Shown in pieces: positions 42,501-54,560 of a DNA stretch of 64,000 nt. The notes beneath the pieces were generated by a model that saw only the letters and a program-made list of their open reading frames with translations, did no database searches and was not told the origin of the DNA. Numbering within the stretch: position 1 is the first letter of the stretch; each line of letters opens with the position of its first letter. The translations under genes were made by a program, and so were the position numbers. The stretch is from Perognathus longimembris pacificus. Taxonomy: Eukaryota; Chordata; Mammalia; Rodentia; Heteromyidae. The stretch covers positions 15,985,528 to 16,049,527 of the forward strand of contig NC_063184.1 of the NCBI RefSeq assembly GCF_023159225.1. The letters run 5' to 3'.

Positions 42501-43384
42501 CAGAGCTATCTTTTTAACATTCCTGGTGTAAAATGTTATTGGAAGGTGCCTTATATGGTTAGTAGAAATGTAGCATGCCCTTATGGTTTAGGAGAGTTTA
42601 TTTCCACTCAGGGAAACAAAAGTAGGCTACAGTAAGTGAGAGGTCAGATCAGACTATTCATTGCTAGCTTTCTACCACATGTGACCAGATCTGCTCTTTT
42701 GTTGAAGGAGAGTGATCCTTATGTTCTGTGATAGAAGTGATGCCAGCCTCCCTTCTAGACCCCTGTTATCCAATTTAGAATTTTCTTCACTTATTTCCTG
42801 TGCTTTATTACTCTTGGGGAAAGGAAGGACATTCCTGAGTCTGTCTGTAGGCTCTTCAAGTGAATCAAATCTCATCTGTTCTATAGCTAAGAAACGTTCC
42901 CCCCGCCCCGCCCCCCAGGCTTTGCCCTGCTTTGCAAAGCTGGCATTCACACATCTGGGGGTGGATGGAGGAGTGGGGGTGGTGGTGGTGATCTGGTGCA
43001 CCGATAGTCAACATCTGTTTTCACTTATTTCTAATGTGCTCTACTGCATGGAAGAGTGAGAGAACTTAATGTGGTATCATCTTCCTTTTTGGCTAGGGTT
43101 TTAAATGTGACTTAGGTTTACCACTCAGATGCACTTGAGTGAGATTTGGAAGAAAGAAGTGAGATACGGGCCATGCCTGGGTACCATTCCGCATATCCAA
43201 TGTTAGGGTGGCTTCCCCGATTGCTAGGTTGCAGCTGCTGTTTCACAGGTAAGTTCGTGATGGTGGTTCACTGAGGTAATTCTCAGTCATTTCTGAAAAC
43301 GTTTCTTGTTTGCTTAGTTTTCTAATGACTGACAACCATCTAATTATGGAGAAAGCTTTTCTGCTTCACTGAAGTTGATTTTTT
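42501..43384. other. Unassigned sequence with G/C-run motifs
   Basis: C runs at about 42899-42917 (G-quadruplex pattern on the minus strand) and G-rich sequence at about 42957-42991. The opposing frames of 109 and 115 residues here show no domain. Confidence 0.45.
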
Positions 43385-43495
43385 TTTTTAAAAAAACAAA
43401 ACATCTTTAAGTAGTGGTAGAGAGATTTTAATTCAGCATGTCAGTTTGTGAGTACGAAGCATCTTGAATGTCACCCCTTCCATCATTCTGCCTAG
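43385..43495 (-). mobile_element. L1 3'UTR fragment, diverged
   Basis: 'aattcagcatgtcagtttgt' and 'ttgaatgtcaccccttccat' match the 28.9 kb L1. Confidence 0.65.
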
Positions 43496-44249
43496 AGTAG
43501 ATTTAAAAAAAAAATCTACTTTTGGACTTTAAATAATGTGGACTCTGAGGAAGAATCTCTTGTTTTTTCTTAGTTTCTAGGAAGGAAATCTACTAGCCTA
43601 CCATCTTTTCTGGAAATTTTCTTAGCCTATGTGTGTAGTAATAAAGTTCTAGATATTTATATAGATAATGCTTTCTATTTTCCTTTCATAACTGTCTTAA
43701 GGAGGTTGCTTAGGAAGTGAGATCATAATTCTTTCAACATTTCATGTATACTTTATCAAATTCAAAGCCATGCTGGTGGTATAAACAAGATAATAGCTTC
43801 TTCATGAATCATTTTCTATTCATGTATTTTTCTTCTGCAAGAAGATTTAATTTTCTATCTCTTCTGAGTTTCTGGTATGTGCGTCTTCATTCCTTTTGTT
43901 TCTTTCCTAGTTTCATTTTGAATGTTTCATTTTATTGCTGTTTGTCATCCTACTCTCATGGGGCTCTGTGTAATTGGAGAGACTGATAAGCAGACATGGA
44001 CTTTTTCTGGTTCTTGTGTTTGCACCTATGAGCAATTAACCAAGGCTGTAGCAGGGACAGGAACACTGGCTTCCTAAGTAGAATAAATATATAAGCTGAG
44101 TTGGAAGAAACTTCAGATTTAGGCATAGTGTAAAAGTGTGGTGTGTTATATTTTCTCTTCTTTGAGTAATATTTGACAAGTGCCAAGATAAAGATTTAGT
44201 AAAAAGCATTATGGGCTTTACTGGAGGCACCCTTTTTGGGGGCTTGGTG
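43496..44249. other. Unassigned sequence
   Basis: Nothing recognised. Confidence 0.45.
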
Positions 44250-44690
44250 TGTGTGTGTGAAGTGAATACTTAGGATTGAACTAAGGGCCTTGGTGCAGTC
44301 CTTTAGCTTTTTCTCTCAAGGCTAACACTCTACCACTTGAGCCACAGTTTTTCTTTCTTTCTTTTTTTTTGCCAGTCCTGGGGCTTGAACTCAGGGCCTG
44401 AGCACTGTCCCTGGCTTCCTTTTGCTCAAGGCTAGCACTCTGCCACTTGAGCCATAGTGCCACTTCTGGCTGTTTTCTATATATGTGGTGCTGGGGAATC
44501 AAACCCAGGGCTTCATGTATACAAGACAAGCTCTCTTGCCACTAGGCCATATTCCCAGCGAGCCACAGTTTTTCTTCTGGAACTTTTTTGATAGTCTTGT
44601 GCACTTTCCTTCCTAGCCTGGCTCCAAACTACGTTCCTCAGAACTTGGCCTTCTGAGTAGCTAGGATGACAGCTGTAAGCCTGCTTTTAT
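44250..44690 (-). mobile_element. B1-Geo SINE split by IDL-Geo
   Basis: Left 'aggattgaactaagggcctt' to 'cttgagccacagtttttctt'. Right 'ccacagtttttcttctggaa' to 'agctaggatgacagctgtaa'. Confidence 0.83.
44356..44559 (-). mobile_element. IDL-Geo SINE with target duplication
   Basis: GAGCCACAGTTTTTCTT at 44339-44355 and 44560-44576, 17 bases, both in the host SINE. Confidence 0.94.
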
Positions 44691-45689
44691 CTACAGAGTT
44701 TTCTTGACATCTACCTTGTATTTCTTCCATTTTTCTTGTCAAAGTTTTCTCCATATCTCAAAGTCTTTAGAGAACAGGGAAATGAGAGAGGCAGGCAACA
44801 CATTCAATTTTACAAATATAGTGGTCAACTATCCTGAGGAATTTGAAGACCTCTTAGTGGGAGGGAGTAATAATTGGTAAACATTTATATGTGTGGATTT
44901 ACGACAGTTCCTACATGTCTATGTAGATTTATTTTGTGATACTCACCATGCAGCCAATAGTAATTGTCTTTTTTCTTCTTAACAACACTAGTTAATGGGC
45001 ACCAGGCAACATTTGTTATAATTCAATCTGAGTATCATGCAGACAAAACCAAAGAATACACCAACATATCTGAGGAGTCTCTTTTTCCACATTGCTCTCT
45101 CATGGATTGGGTTTTCATGATTCTACTAAGACCAAGAGCAAAGGAATAGAAGCTGGAAAAGACTTCATGAAGGATGTGGTAACTTGAAGAATAGTTAAGT
45201 AGGCTCAGAGGAAGAAGGAATAATCTGGGCAAGTGAAGAATCATGAAGAAAAGTTGAATGATTATGTCATGATAAGGCTCCTGTGAACAAAGACAGAGAT
45301 TACGCTGGGCTGGGGAAAAAGGTACTCAGCTCAAGGAATCAAAAGAGTGCATTTTGTGAAGTCAGTGGGGAGACACGGTTCACAACCTATGCAGTACGGA
45401 GTGAATGGGGAGGCATAGCTTGTGAATGATGGTCAAAACAAGGTCATGTAGAAAAACAATGAGCGGTTTCACATTGAATCATCAGGTGCAAATTTTAAAA
45501 TATTCTATTTGTATAGCAATCTCCCTTGTTGCTATGCTATAGCAGTAAGTGTACTTATTTTTAACCTCTAGGTTAGCATTGAATAATCTAAAACTCCTTT
45601 GGTGTTAAATGTAGAATGTTTCAGAAGTATTAAGAGAAGAAATAGAAAAGATTTTTGAGAGAAGAAAACAAATTGCTTGTTTTGGCTAT
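44691..45689. other. Unassigned sequence
   Basis: No gene or confident repeat. Confidence 0.45.
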
Positions 45690-45850
45690 GTATATATATG
45701 TAATATGTATTATATATGTGTGTATATATGTACATATATATTTATACATATATGTATATGTGTATATATAATTGAATTTTATTCATCCATCAGGCGGAAT
45801 GATCTCACATCAATTGCAGGGAAATGGATGGACCTGTGAGAACATGTTTT
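45690..45850 (+). mobile_element. L1 fragment next to a TA/TG-rich run
   Basis: 'gaattttattcatccatcag' and 'gcagggaaatggatggacct' resemble the end of L1 ORF2 and the start of its 3'UTR. The preceding 45690-45770 is TA/TG low complexity. Confidence 0.6.
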
Positions 45851-46566
45851 TTCCAGAAGCTTCCATTGCTAACAGTAAGGGATGCACAGGGAACCAAAGG
45901 AAGACCCATTACTCACTGTAAATCTTCTGGTCCTTTGTTTTGAGGATACTATAACATTTTTTTTATCTGTATGAGAATTGTAAATGGAAAACTTTAATAT
46001 ATAAATTTTAGTGTGTAAAAACACTCAATCTGAATTTTAGATCCTCAGATCTGGCAGCAGAAGTATACATTTTGTAAAAGAAATTATACTTGTAGCAGAA
46101 ATATTTGCATGCAAAGCATCTTATTTTTCTCTGAATTTCATGCTTTTTACCGGGAACCAGTACTTTCCTTTCAGCATTTTAAACAGGTGTCTTCTAAAGC
46201 CTGTTGATGGTGGGGTATTTGAACTGGAAACTCTTCAGCTATGTAGGTCTTGAAATTAATCTTTTTCAATAGGGAGATTATTTGTATTGAGACTCAAAAT
46301 GTTGCTTCAGTAGAGAAACAGAGAAGCAAATGTTTCACGATCTGACAATGTTATAAAGGAAATTGTAAGGAAAGGAAGATGCCTTGACATTCAAAGCTTC
46401 CAGAATTATTCACTGAAACTAGAGGTGATTTTCCACATTGCTAATAGAAACTCTTAAGTTCTTAACAACAAAGCAAGTAAAAAGTTTGAAATTCTTAAGA
46501 TGATTCTAATGCCCTACCAAAAATGAGAAATCTTGCTTTCTTTTTAATAGATGACTATCTCATTGC
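45851..46566. other. Unassigned sequence
   Basis: Nothing recognised. Confidence 0.45.
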
Positions 46567-46685
46567 CTTCCTTCCTTCCTTCCTTCCTTCCTTCCTTCCT
46601 TCCTTCCTTCCTTCCTTCCTTCCTTCCTTCCTTCCTTCCTTCCTTCCTCCCTTCCTTTCTTCCTTCCTCTCTCCCTCCCTTCCTT
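46567..46685. repeat. (TTCC)n pyrimidine array
   Basis: About 20 clean units followed by impure TC. It is attached to the tail of the following minus-strand SINE. Confidence 0.97.
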
Positions 46686-46880
46686 GTCAATTAATTTTTA
46701 TTAATTTATTTAATGGGGTTTGAATGCAGGACCTGTGTTTGCTAATCAAGTACTCTACTACCTGAGCCACACTCCAGCCCCTTGTGCGTCTCACACTTTT
46801 TGTCTGGGCCAGCTTCTGCCTGCCATTCTCCTATTCGTCCTCTTGAATAGCTTGGATGCACCACCAGCTTGGCCCTGACA
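46686..46880 (-). mobile_element. B1-ID dimeric SINE
   Basis: The ID part is 'actctactacctgagccaca' then 'ctccagcccc'. The B1 part ends 'gcaccaccagcttggccc'. Confidence 0.75.
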
Positions 46881-48764
46881 CTTGAAAACATATAAGCTGT
46901 ACAGATGAATGGGTTACTTTGATATCTCAATACATGTATACAGTATATAGTATTTAAATCACTTTAAACATACCTGTCTCCTCTTAGCTTATTTTTTGTT
47001 TGGCAAAGCAGTTAACAAATATTATCTGGTTACTTTATAATAACGCACTGCAATTTCTTCTACCTTCCACATAAAGCATTCTTAATTTCCCATGAAGCTA
47101 ATATTAAATATATGACTTAGCATGTATACTTTTGGTTATTCTGTTTTTCTCTAGCAATTTTCTGAGATTTCCCCCTCACTCCTTTTATAAATCATCCACT
47201 ATCCTACCTACTCCTAATGCCTTCCTCTTTTGACTCTAACTTTATTGTTTTGACAATTATTCTTCCCCACTAGAGCTACCACTGCTGCTGTCTCTTACTG
47301 TGTCTGTTCTGGCTTCTGTATCCACTAATCCCCATCCTTGCTTTCTCAGTTAGGCAGCCCTGGCCCCTCCATCTCACAGGCTGGTCGTGCCCACTCGCTC
47401 AGTGTGAGCTGCTGTTGGAGATCATGAAGGCTTCGCTCCTGCTTGGAGAAACTTCCATTCTTCTAGCCATCCTGCCAAATCTCTGTCTGCATGTAAGATG
47501 GAGTGTGAATTTTGCCTCCTGATGAAATGTAGAAAGGGCTCTGATGGACCTTGAATTCTTGGCAGGATAAAATCCAAATTTTTTTTTCCCAAATGAAAAC
47601 CAGCTTTGAATATAAAGGACACATTGCTAGAGAATATGTCTTCATTTTGTAAATTTTGCCAGCCTGCCCTGCAATGACTTCTGAAATCCTCTGTGAAGAC
47701 AAAAGAATTAAAAAACAATCTCACTGATGTTTAAACATGAACTTTCTGAAAGTTTTGTGTAGGATGAACACCAAGGCTCACATGTTGAACAATGATGTTA
47801 TATTTCTTCAGTGAATGTTGTATAGTTTGGTAGCATGGCTAGACTTTTGTCATGTTAGGCTACTCTCATCAGAGTTTAAAAAAAAAAAACAACTTCGTAA
47901 TTATTTAACTTCCTGCAAAAAACCAAATTGACAATCAGTCCATGGTAGTCTATTAGCTTAGTTGTAGTAACTGTGGGAAAGTCCCGAGTTTATCAATAGA
48001 GAGTAACAATAATAAACCCAGAACGGGATTCAGATAAGAAGAAATTTTAAAATTATTATAATAAAGGTATAGTATCAAAGGGAAGCGAGCAATATTGATT
48101 TCCTCCAAGTTTTGGTTTGAAGTGCATTTCAAGTATCATGTTTCTTCTACAGAACCTGGGGGAGACAACTCAGGATTTCAGGGGAGATTAACTAGAAGAA
48201 TGTCTATGTGAGAAACAAGTAAATGAATAAAGTTCTGGTCTTAAAAATGGGAGCAAACCAAAGGACCCAGTTACTCCTTTTAAACATTTTAGGGCTTTTA
48301 TTGCAAGAGGCAGACAGTATGTTATGTAGACACTAATTGGGGAGATCGACAGGATACAGGGTGTGTTTGTAAGGATGTAAAAGAAAGCAATGATAAGAAA
48401 AATTTTTATTTCTATGAGAAAATTTCTGATTTAGGATCTATAACACTTCTTCTACATGTTGATGTAATAGATTGTCTATGATACTTAATTTACAAGTTTG
48501 TTGGCCCGTGAATACTTTGTAGAACAAATTCTGTAATTTTAGATCACTTAATTTTTCTTGGGCTCAATTTCTTCATCTTACCACACAAGTAGCAGGTTCT
48601 GTGCAATTTATGGTCTTATTGTTTAGTAAAAAATGTTATATATTTGATATTATTTACTAAGTTGAAAATGATTTTAACTATTTTCATTAGATTTGTTCTG
48701 GATAACAATAGCCTAGTATATACACAAAGTGTGTGTGGCAGACAGTACTAACATTTGAACAGAG
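46881..48764. other. Unassigned sequence, about 1.9 kb
   Basis: The longest stretch here without a recognisable young repeat. No exon: the minus frames at 47422-47724 have no domain, and no canonical splice context was recognised. 46900-47060 may be an old L1-like fragment. Confidence 0.4.
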
Positions 48765-48952
48765 TGCCTCAAGCTTGTTCAGCTGGTTTGCTTGGCTGGT
48801 GCTTTACCACTTGAGTTCTGTTCCAGATCTGCTTTTATTGTGGGTTATTTTGGAGATAATCTCAAGAACTTTTATATCTAGGCTGGCCTCATGATTTCCA
48901 GGTTTTAGCCTCCTGAGTAGGTAGAATTACAAGTGTGAGCCACCAGGCCCTG
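48765..48952 (-). mobile_element. B1-Geo SINE
   Basis: 'ttggctggtgctttaccact', 'attttggagataatctcaag' and 'agtgtgagccaccaggccct'. Its Geo end is truncated. Confidence 0.8.
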
Positions 48953-49302
48953 TCTTTTTCCTTCCCTTCCTCCCTTCCTCCCTTCTTTCTATGTAACTGT
49001 AAAGGTGATGTTCAGAGGGGTTACAGTTACATAAGTCAGGTAATGAGTGCATTTCTTTTTGAACAATGTCACCTCTTCCCTCATTTTTTCCCATTTTTCC
49101 CCCTCCCAACTTTCCTCCACTACAAGTTGTATAGTTCATTTTCAACGTACTGTCTAGTGAGTACCACTGATGCATTTGTTCACCCTTTGACCCACTATTT
49201 CTCTGCCCACCCCATCCTCCCCCAAACACATAAACTTCCATACAGGACAAAAGGAATAGAAATTAAAAATTGTGACAAAGGAGAAAAAAAACAACAAAAA
49301 AT

Positions 49303-49495
49303 AGGGGCTGGGGATATAGCCTAGTGGCAAGAGTGCCTGCCTCGGATACACGAGGCCCTAGGTTCAATTTCCCAGCACCACATATACAGAAAACGGCCAG
49401 AAGCGGCGCTGTGGCTCAAGTGGCAGAGTGCTAGCCTTGAGCGGGAAGAAGCCAGGGACAGTGCTCAGGCCCTGAGTCCAAGGCCCAGGACTGGC

Positions 49496-49526
<31 letters not shown>
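49303..49526 (+). mobile_element. Young IDL-Geo SINE in the L1
   Basis: Full-length plus copy from 'ggggctggggatatagccta' to 'caggactggcc' with about 29 adenines. It carries the variants 'agcctagtggcaagagtgcc' and 'gagcgggaagaagcc' shared with the 51987 and 52630 copies. Confidence 0.95.
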
Positions 49527-49528
<2 letters not shown>

Positions 49529-50392
49529 AAGCAAAATTACATAGAACCTCTTGTTTACATTTTTGGAGTTCATTTTGATAAACATAACTTTATATGATTA
49601 TGTACACATAGCTATTGAGCCTTTGTAGTTTCACTATGTGAATACCTAGAGTCCTGTATAATTTATCATGTCCAAGTATATATATATATTATTTTTTACC
49701 ATCCCATGTGTTTACTTACAGATTTATAAGCACTTGAAATTATAACAAATGAGGGAAACCATGCAACTTATGTTTCTTTGGGCCTGGCTTACTTTGCTTA
49801 ATATGATTTTTTTCCACGTCTTTCCATTTCCTTTCAAAAGGAGCAATAGTCTTCTGATGGAAGCATAGAATTCCACTGGGTATATATACACCATGTTTTC
49901 TTGATCCATTCATCTGCTGAGGGGCATCTAGGCTGATTCCATATCTTGGCTATGGTAAACAATTCTGCAATGAACATGATTGTGCTGGTGGCTTTAGTGT
50001 GGCCTGGTTTGTGTTCTATTAGATAAATGCCCAGGAATGGAATTGCTGGGTGATAGGAAAGCTCCATGTTTAGTCTTTTGAGGAACCTCCATACTACTTC
50101 CAAGAGTGGTTGAACAAATTTACATTCCCACTCACAGTGTAATAGCACTCCCCTTTGGCCACATCCCTCCCAGCATCTGTTTTTGTTAGGTTTTTTTTTT
50201 TTTTTGATAATGGCCATACTTACTGGGCTGAGGTAGATTCCTAAAGTAGTTTTGATTTGCATTTCCTTTATGGCCAGAGATATGGAACATCTCTTCATGT
50301 GTCTATTGACCATTCTTCTTCTTTTGAGAAGTCTCTCTTTAAGTCTTTAGCTCATTTATTAATTGGGTTGTTGTTTTTTTGAGGGTTTATTT

Positions 50393-50600
50393 ATTTATTT
50401 ATTTTTTTGGCCAGTCCTGGGCCTTGGACTCAGGGCCTGATCACCATCCCTGGCTTCTTTCCGCTCAAGGCTAGCATTCTGCCACCTGAGCCACAGCGCC
50501 CCCTCTGGCCGTTTTCCATATATGTGGTGCCGGGGAATCGAACGGAGAGCTTCATGTATAGGAGGCAAGCACTCTTGCCACTAAGCCATATTCCCAGCCC
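50393..50600 (-). mobile_element. IDL-Geo SINE in the L1, with target duplication
   Basis: TGAGGGTTTATTT at 50380-50392 and 50601-50613. The body has 'gaatcgaacggagagcttca', an unusual variant of the usual 'cccaggg'. Confidence 0.93.
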
Positions 50601-50952
50601 TGAGGGTTTATTTTTGGAGGTTTAATTTTTTGAGCTCTAAGTGTATTTTAGATATGAGATCTTTGTTTGATGCATACCTAGTAATTTTTTTCCCCCACAC
50701 TGATCTTACTGCAAGGATTGTTTTTGCTATTTGGCTTTTATTATGCCATATAAAATTGTGGATCAGCACTTGTCTTATGTATATGTATATGTATATGGTA
50801 ATTTTAGTAGGTTACCTGTATAATCCAAACTCAAATCTGAAAGCAATTATCAGCTCTCTCTAGATTGGAGGAGCAGGAGTACAGTTAATGCCCTTGATGG
50901 ACAAGTTGATTGGTTTCTTTTTTATTTGATTTTCTTGTTTTTGACTTTTTTT

Positions 50953-51184
50953 TTCCAGTTCTGGGACTTGAATTCTGGGCCTGAGCACTGTCCTTGAGCC
51001 TCTTTCTGTTCAAGATTAGCACTCTACCACTTGAGCCACAGCACCATTTCTGGCTATATCTGAGTAGTTTATTGGAGATAAGAGTCTCATGAACTCTTCT
51101 CTGCCCAGGCTGGCTTCAAACTGCGATTCTCAGATCTCAGCCTCCTGAGTAGTTAGGATTACAGGTGTGAGCCACTGGCTCCTG
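50953..51184 (-). mobile_element. B1-Geo SINE
   Basis: 'tccagttctgggacttgaat', 'tattggagataagagtctca' and 'ttacaggtgtgagccactgg'. Confidence 0.88.
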
Positions 51185-51195
51185 GTTTGACTTTT

Positions 51196-51399
51196 TGTTT
51201 TTGCCAGTCCTGGGGCTTGAACTCAGGGCCTGAGCACTGTCCCTGGCTTCTTTTTGCTCAAGGATAGCACTCTATCTCTTGAACCACACATAGCACCTCT
51301 TCCAGCTTTTTCTGTGTATGTGGTGCTGGGGAATCAAACCGGGGCTTTTGTGCATGCTAGGCAAGCACTCCAGAGCTAAGCCATATTACCTGCCCTTGA
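51196..51399 (-). mobile_element. IDL-Geo SINE
   Basis: 'gccagtcctggggcttgaac' to 'gccatattacctgccc', with a small insertion near 'accacacatagcacctc'. Confidence 0.88.
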
Positions 51400-51404
51400 C
51401 TTTA

Positions 51405-51600
51405 TTTTTAGTTAAATATTTTAAAATGTTATTATAAAGGTGATATATAGGGGATTTACCATGTTATAAGTCAGTAATGACTACATTTTTTTCTGGACCG
51501 TGTCACCTCTTCCTTGACACTGTCCTAGATTTTCCCTCCCATTCCCACCCAACATAGTGTCTGCTGAGTACCACTGCTGTATTTGACTTTTACAACTTCA
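51405..51600 (-). mobile_element. L1 3'UTR fragment
   Basis: 'tgttattataaaggtgatat', 'gaccgtgtcacctcttcctt' and 'gagtaccactgctgtatttg'. Confidence 0.78.
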
Positions 51601-51783
51601 TAAATAATTAGTAAATACTAAGATTCTCTAAGAACATTTCTAAAAATACTAGATATCAATAGCACTTAAACAGATATAAAAAAAACAAAAAATTACACAA
51701 CAACAAGGCCCTGCAATTTTAGAAGTTGACCAGTGAGAAAAAACTGGTAATATATGCACAAATATTTTTATTAAAATACCTTA

Positions 51784-51986
51784 GGCTGGGTACTGGTGGC
51801 TCACACCTGTAATCCTAGCTACATGAGGAATATGGCTCAGAGATAGCCAAGGTAGGAAAGTCCATGAAACCCTTATCTCCAATTAACCACAAAGAAAACA
51901 AAAGTTGTAAGTGTGCTGTGCTAGTCTTAAGAAGTGCTAGCCTTAAGCACACAAAGCTCAGGGACAGTGCCCAGGCTAGCTACTTT
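51784..51986 (+). mobile_element. B1-Geo SINE, 3'-shortened
   Basis: 'tggtggctcacacctgtaat', the linker 'tatctccaattaaccacaaa', and a Geo part that stops at 'agtgcccaggct', where an IDL-Geo has inserted. Confidence 0.85.
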
Positions 51987-52190
51987 TTTTTTTTTGGCCA
52001 GTCCTGGGCCTTGGACTCAGGGCCTGAGCACTGTCCCTGGCTTCTTCCCGCTCAAGGCTAGCACTCTGCCACTTGAGCCACAGCGCCGCTTCTGGCCGTT
52101 TTCTGTATATGTGGTGCTGGGGAATGGAACCTAGGGCCTCGTGTATCCGAGGCAGGCACTCTTGCCACTAGGCTATATCCCCAGCCCAGC
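51987..52190 (-). mobile_element. Young IDL-Geo SINE with target duplication
   Basis: AGGCTAGCTACTTT (51973-51986) and AGGCCAGCTACTTT (52191-52204) differ at one base. It carries the young variants 'cttcccgctcaagg' and 'gaggcaggcactcttgcc'. Confidence 0.94.
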
Positions 52191-52204
52191 AGGCCAGCTA
52201 CTTT

Positions 52205-52616
52205 GAATGGCCCTTTAACTTAAGCAACTGAAATGCTGAAATAAAAAAAAGTTGTAAAATTGACAAACTCAGAAAAAAATTGGAAATCCTTACAAATTAA
52301 CAGTATTGTGTATTTATTTTAATCTCCATGTAGAAAGCATTCTTGAAAATTAGGTTGCTTTTCTGTGTCTACCATTAATGGAGTGCAGGATTAAGATGCC
52401 TGACTGGGTTTCACTATATGTCTAGAATTTTCTACACTTCACAAAATCTTAATCTGGTCAAAAACAATATCAATATCAGGGTTGTAGAAATTGATATTGG
52501 GTATAGGGTCTAGGCCCTAGTAAATGTGAAGGTTTCTCAGTCTTTGTAACATTCTGCCAGGGTTGTAGGATCTGCTGTAAAGAAGATTCTTAGAGCTGTT
52601 GATAAATGACCGTAGC
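52205..52616. other. Unassigned sequence
   Basis: Nothing recognised. Confidence 0.45.
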
Positions 52617-52628
52617 TGATTCAGCTTT

Positions 52629-52629
<1 letters not shown>

Positions 52630-52662
<33 letters not shown>

Positions 52663-52854
52663 GCCAGTCCTGGGCCTTGGACTCAGGGCCTAAGCACTGT
52701 CCCTGGCTTCTTCCCGCTCAAGGCTAGCACTCTGCCACTTGAGCCACAGCGCTGCTTCTGGCCGTTTTCTGTATATGTGGTGCTGGGGAATCGAACCTAG
52801 GGCCTCGTGTATCGAGGCAGGCACTCTTGCCACTAGGCTATATCCCCAGCCCCC
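52630..52854 (-). mobile_element. Young IDL-Geo SINE with target duplication and very long poly(T)
   Basis: TGATTCAGCTTTG at 52617-52629 and 52855-52867 is exact. The tail is more than 30 uninterrupted thymines. Body variants match the 49303 and 51987 copies. Probably the most recent insertion in the window. Confidence 0.96.
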
Positions 52855-52867
52855 TGATTCAGCTTTG

Positions 52868-53924
52868 ATTCCTGGGCAGAGATGTGCTTTGTTCTTGCTT
52901 TTCATCAGGAGATGTATATTCCTCCCATCAATTTGTCAGTGAAATCTCAGCTGTTAACTCCCAGATTTGTGTTCTTCACTCTGTATTACCATAAAAACTA
53001 CTAAGTGACATCACTAATTGCTTATTGGATATTTTCATTTGAATTTCTTATCTCAAAATCCCCAATGTATCTGCCAATGGCATTCCACGTCCACAACATT
53101 TGAAAAAAAATTGCTGGTCTTCTTTGCATTGTCCTTTCAGCTTCCTTTTCCTACAGTTCAAGAGTGTATCACTGGAGAAGTCTTCCTCTTTTCCCCTTAT
53201 TTGGAGTCTACCCTGTGAGTCTAGATTCTTTCTATAGTATAGGGCAGCGTTGTTATTTATAACCTCCTCAAATCTAGGACCTGAAGCCTTTAACACATCC
53301 TGTTTGTACCTGGCAAACATTTTTTTCATTGCTTTGATCTCTCTACATTCCATTGTTTTTTGTTTTTTTTTCTTTTTTGTATCAATGATCTGCCAAGTTT
53401 GGCCCAAGACAAACTGATGTTAATTCCATCTCACCCTCTTTCTTGACAAGTCTGTCATGTTTGGGCCACAGCATGCTATAATTTGATTAATTCAGTGTTT
53501 CCTGAATTGGTGCATCCTACTGATGACACTTGAGATGCTGTTCTTTTGGATGTACATAAATGACCTTCAAAAGTATGTACATATAAATATACACATATAA
53601 ATAGGAAAATGAAACATATTTCATACCCATGATTTGACAGATTTTCATTGCTTAGAAACGGATGAACATATTAACAATTTTTAAAGTGACAATTTAGATA
53701 AAATAGGTAACAAAAATACTGTGGAGAGGGTATAGGAAAATCTGATATTCACTGGAAGAGTGAAATACATTGTTTTTATTTTATGGAATTTGCTGAAGGG
53801 GGTATTTTGCTTTTCCTTTTAGGCCTTTTTTAACTTAAAATTCCCCATTAAGTCAACGTTGGCAAGTGTGCCGGAGAAAAAGTGCAGAATGAAGAGCAAC
53901 GAAAGTCATTTTTGTTTTAACATA
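52868..53924. other. Unassigned sequence
   Basis: The minus frame 53407-53048 (119 residues, Lys-rich) has no domain I recognise and lacks exon context. Confidence 0.4.
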
Positions 53925-54055
53925 CATCTTTAAAAAATAACATTAAGTAGTTATGCAAAAAAGTTGCCATTCAACAAAGCAGTTTATGCGTATGATGTAT
54001 CTTGATCAACGTGAACTCTTTCATCTTTCTCACCCATCCCTCCCAACCCAAACAT
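53925..54055 (-). mobile_element. L1 3'UTR fragment, old
   Basis: 'gcgtatgatgtatcttgatc' and 'tctcacccatccctcccaac' resemble the 28.9 kb L1. Confidence 0.55.
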
Positions 54056-54065
54056 ACATCTTTTT

Positions 54066-54152
54066 AAATAGATTTTTTTTTGTTTTAGACTTGAACTTGG
54101 CACCTGAGACTTTTATTATGTAGCCCTCTACCAACAGAGCTATGCCTCCAGC
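54066..54152 (-). mobile_element. ID-like SINE
   Basis: 'agacttgaacttggcacctg' and 'accaacagagctatgcctcc'. Its outer end runs into the GA array. Confidence 0.65.
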
Positions 54153-54170
54153 TGCGAGAGAGAGAGAGAC

Positions 54171-54205
<35 letters not shown>

Positions 54206-54260
54206 AAGAGAGAGGGAGGGAGGGAGTGTGGGAGGGAGGGGGAGAGAGGAAGAGAGGGCT
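54153..54260. repeat. (GA)n purine-rich array
   Basis: GA units with CAGAGA and GGGAGG interruptions. One of the few arrays that is purine-rich on the + strand. Confidence 0.95.
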
Positions 54261-54307
54261 GTTACTTGGGTTTGAACTCAGGGCTTTGTAATCTTACTTG
54301 GCTTTTT

Positions 54308-54560
54308 TTTTTCTAATTTACTTTATTATTGTTTTAGAGGTGACATACAGCAGGGTTACCTTTACATACATCAGATAAGTACATTTCCTTTTGCACAGTG
54401 TCATTTGTTCCCTCATTCTCTCCATTCCCTCCCTCCCATCTCCACCCACGAGTTGCATAGTTCACTTTCTTCAATGTCTTCTGAAGCCAGTGTGCTCCAC
54501 TGCTGTACTTTTTCATCCTTTTCCCTCTGATTCTGTGCCCTCCCTGACCCTAACCAATAT
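54308..54560 (-). mobile_element. L1 3'UTR fragment
   Basis: 'tttattattgttttagaggt', 'cacccacgagttgcatagtt' and 'tgctccactgctgtactttt'. Confidence 0.8.

Larger units (their letters stand above)
48953..50870 (-). mobile_element. L1 3' part (ORF2 C-terminus and 3'UTR) with two nested SINEs
   Basis: The minus-strand frame 50313-49834 reads MVNRHMKRCSISLAIKEMQ and, further on, GVLLHCEWECKFVQPLLEV: the C-terminal region of L1 ORF2, here 159 residues without a stop. The 3'UTR extends to a CTTCC-rich tail at 48957-48990. It is collinear with the 37.45 kb copy but less decayed. Confidence 0.9.

Noticed and set aside
42672..43059. Overlapping frames of 109 and 115 residues on opposite strands
   Set aside because: No domain, no splice or start context, and the composition is ordinary for non-coding DNA.
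49834..50313. 159-residue open frame as a host protein
   Set aside because: It is the C-terminal part of L1 ORF2 in a 5'-truncated copy.
53048..53407. 119-residue Lys-rich minus frame
   Set aside because: No recognisable family. The Lys run comes from a T-rich stretch, and no exon signals support it.
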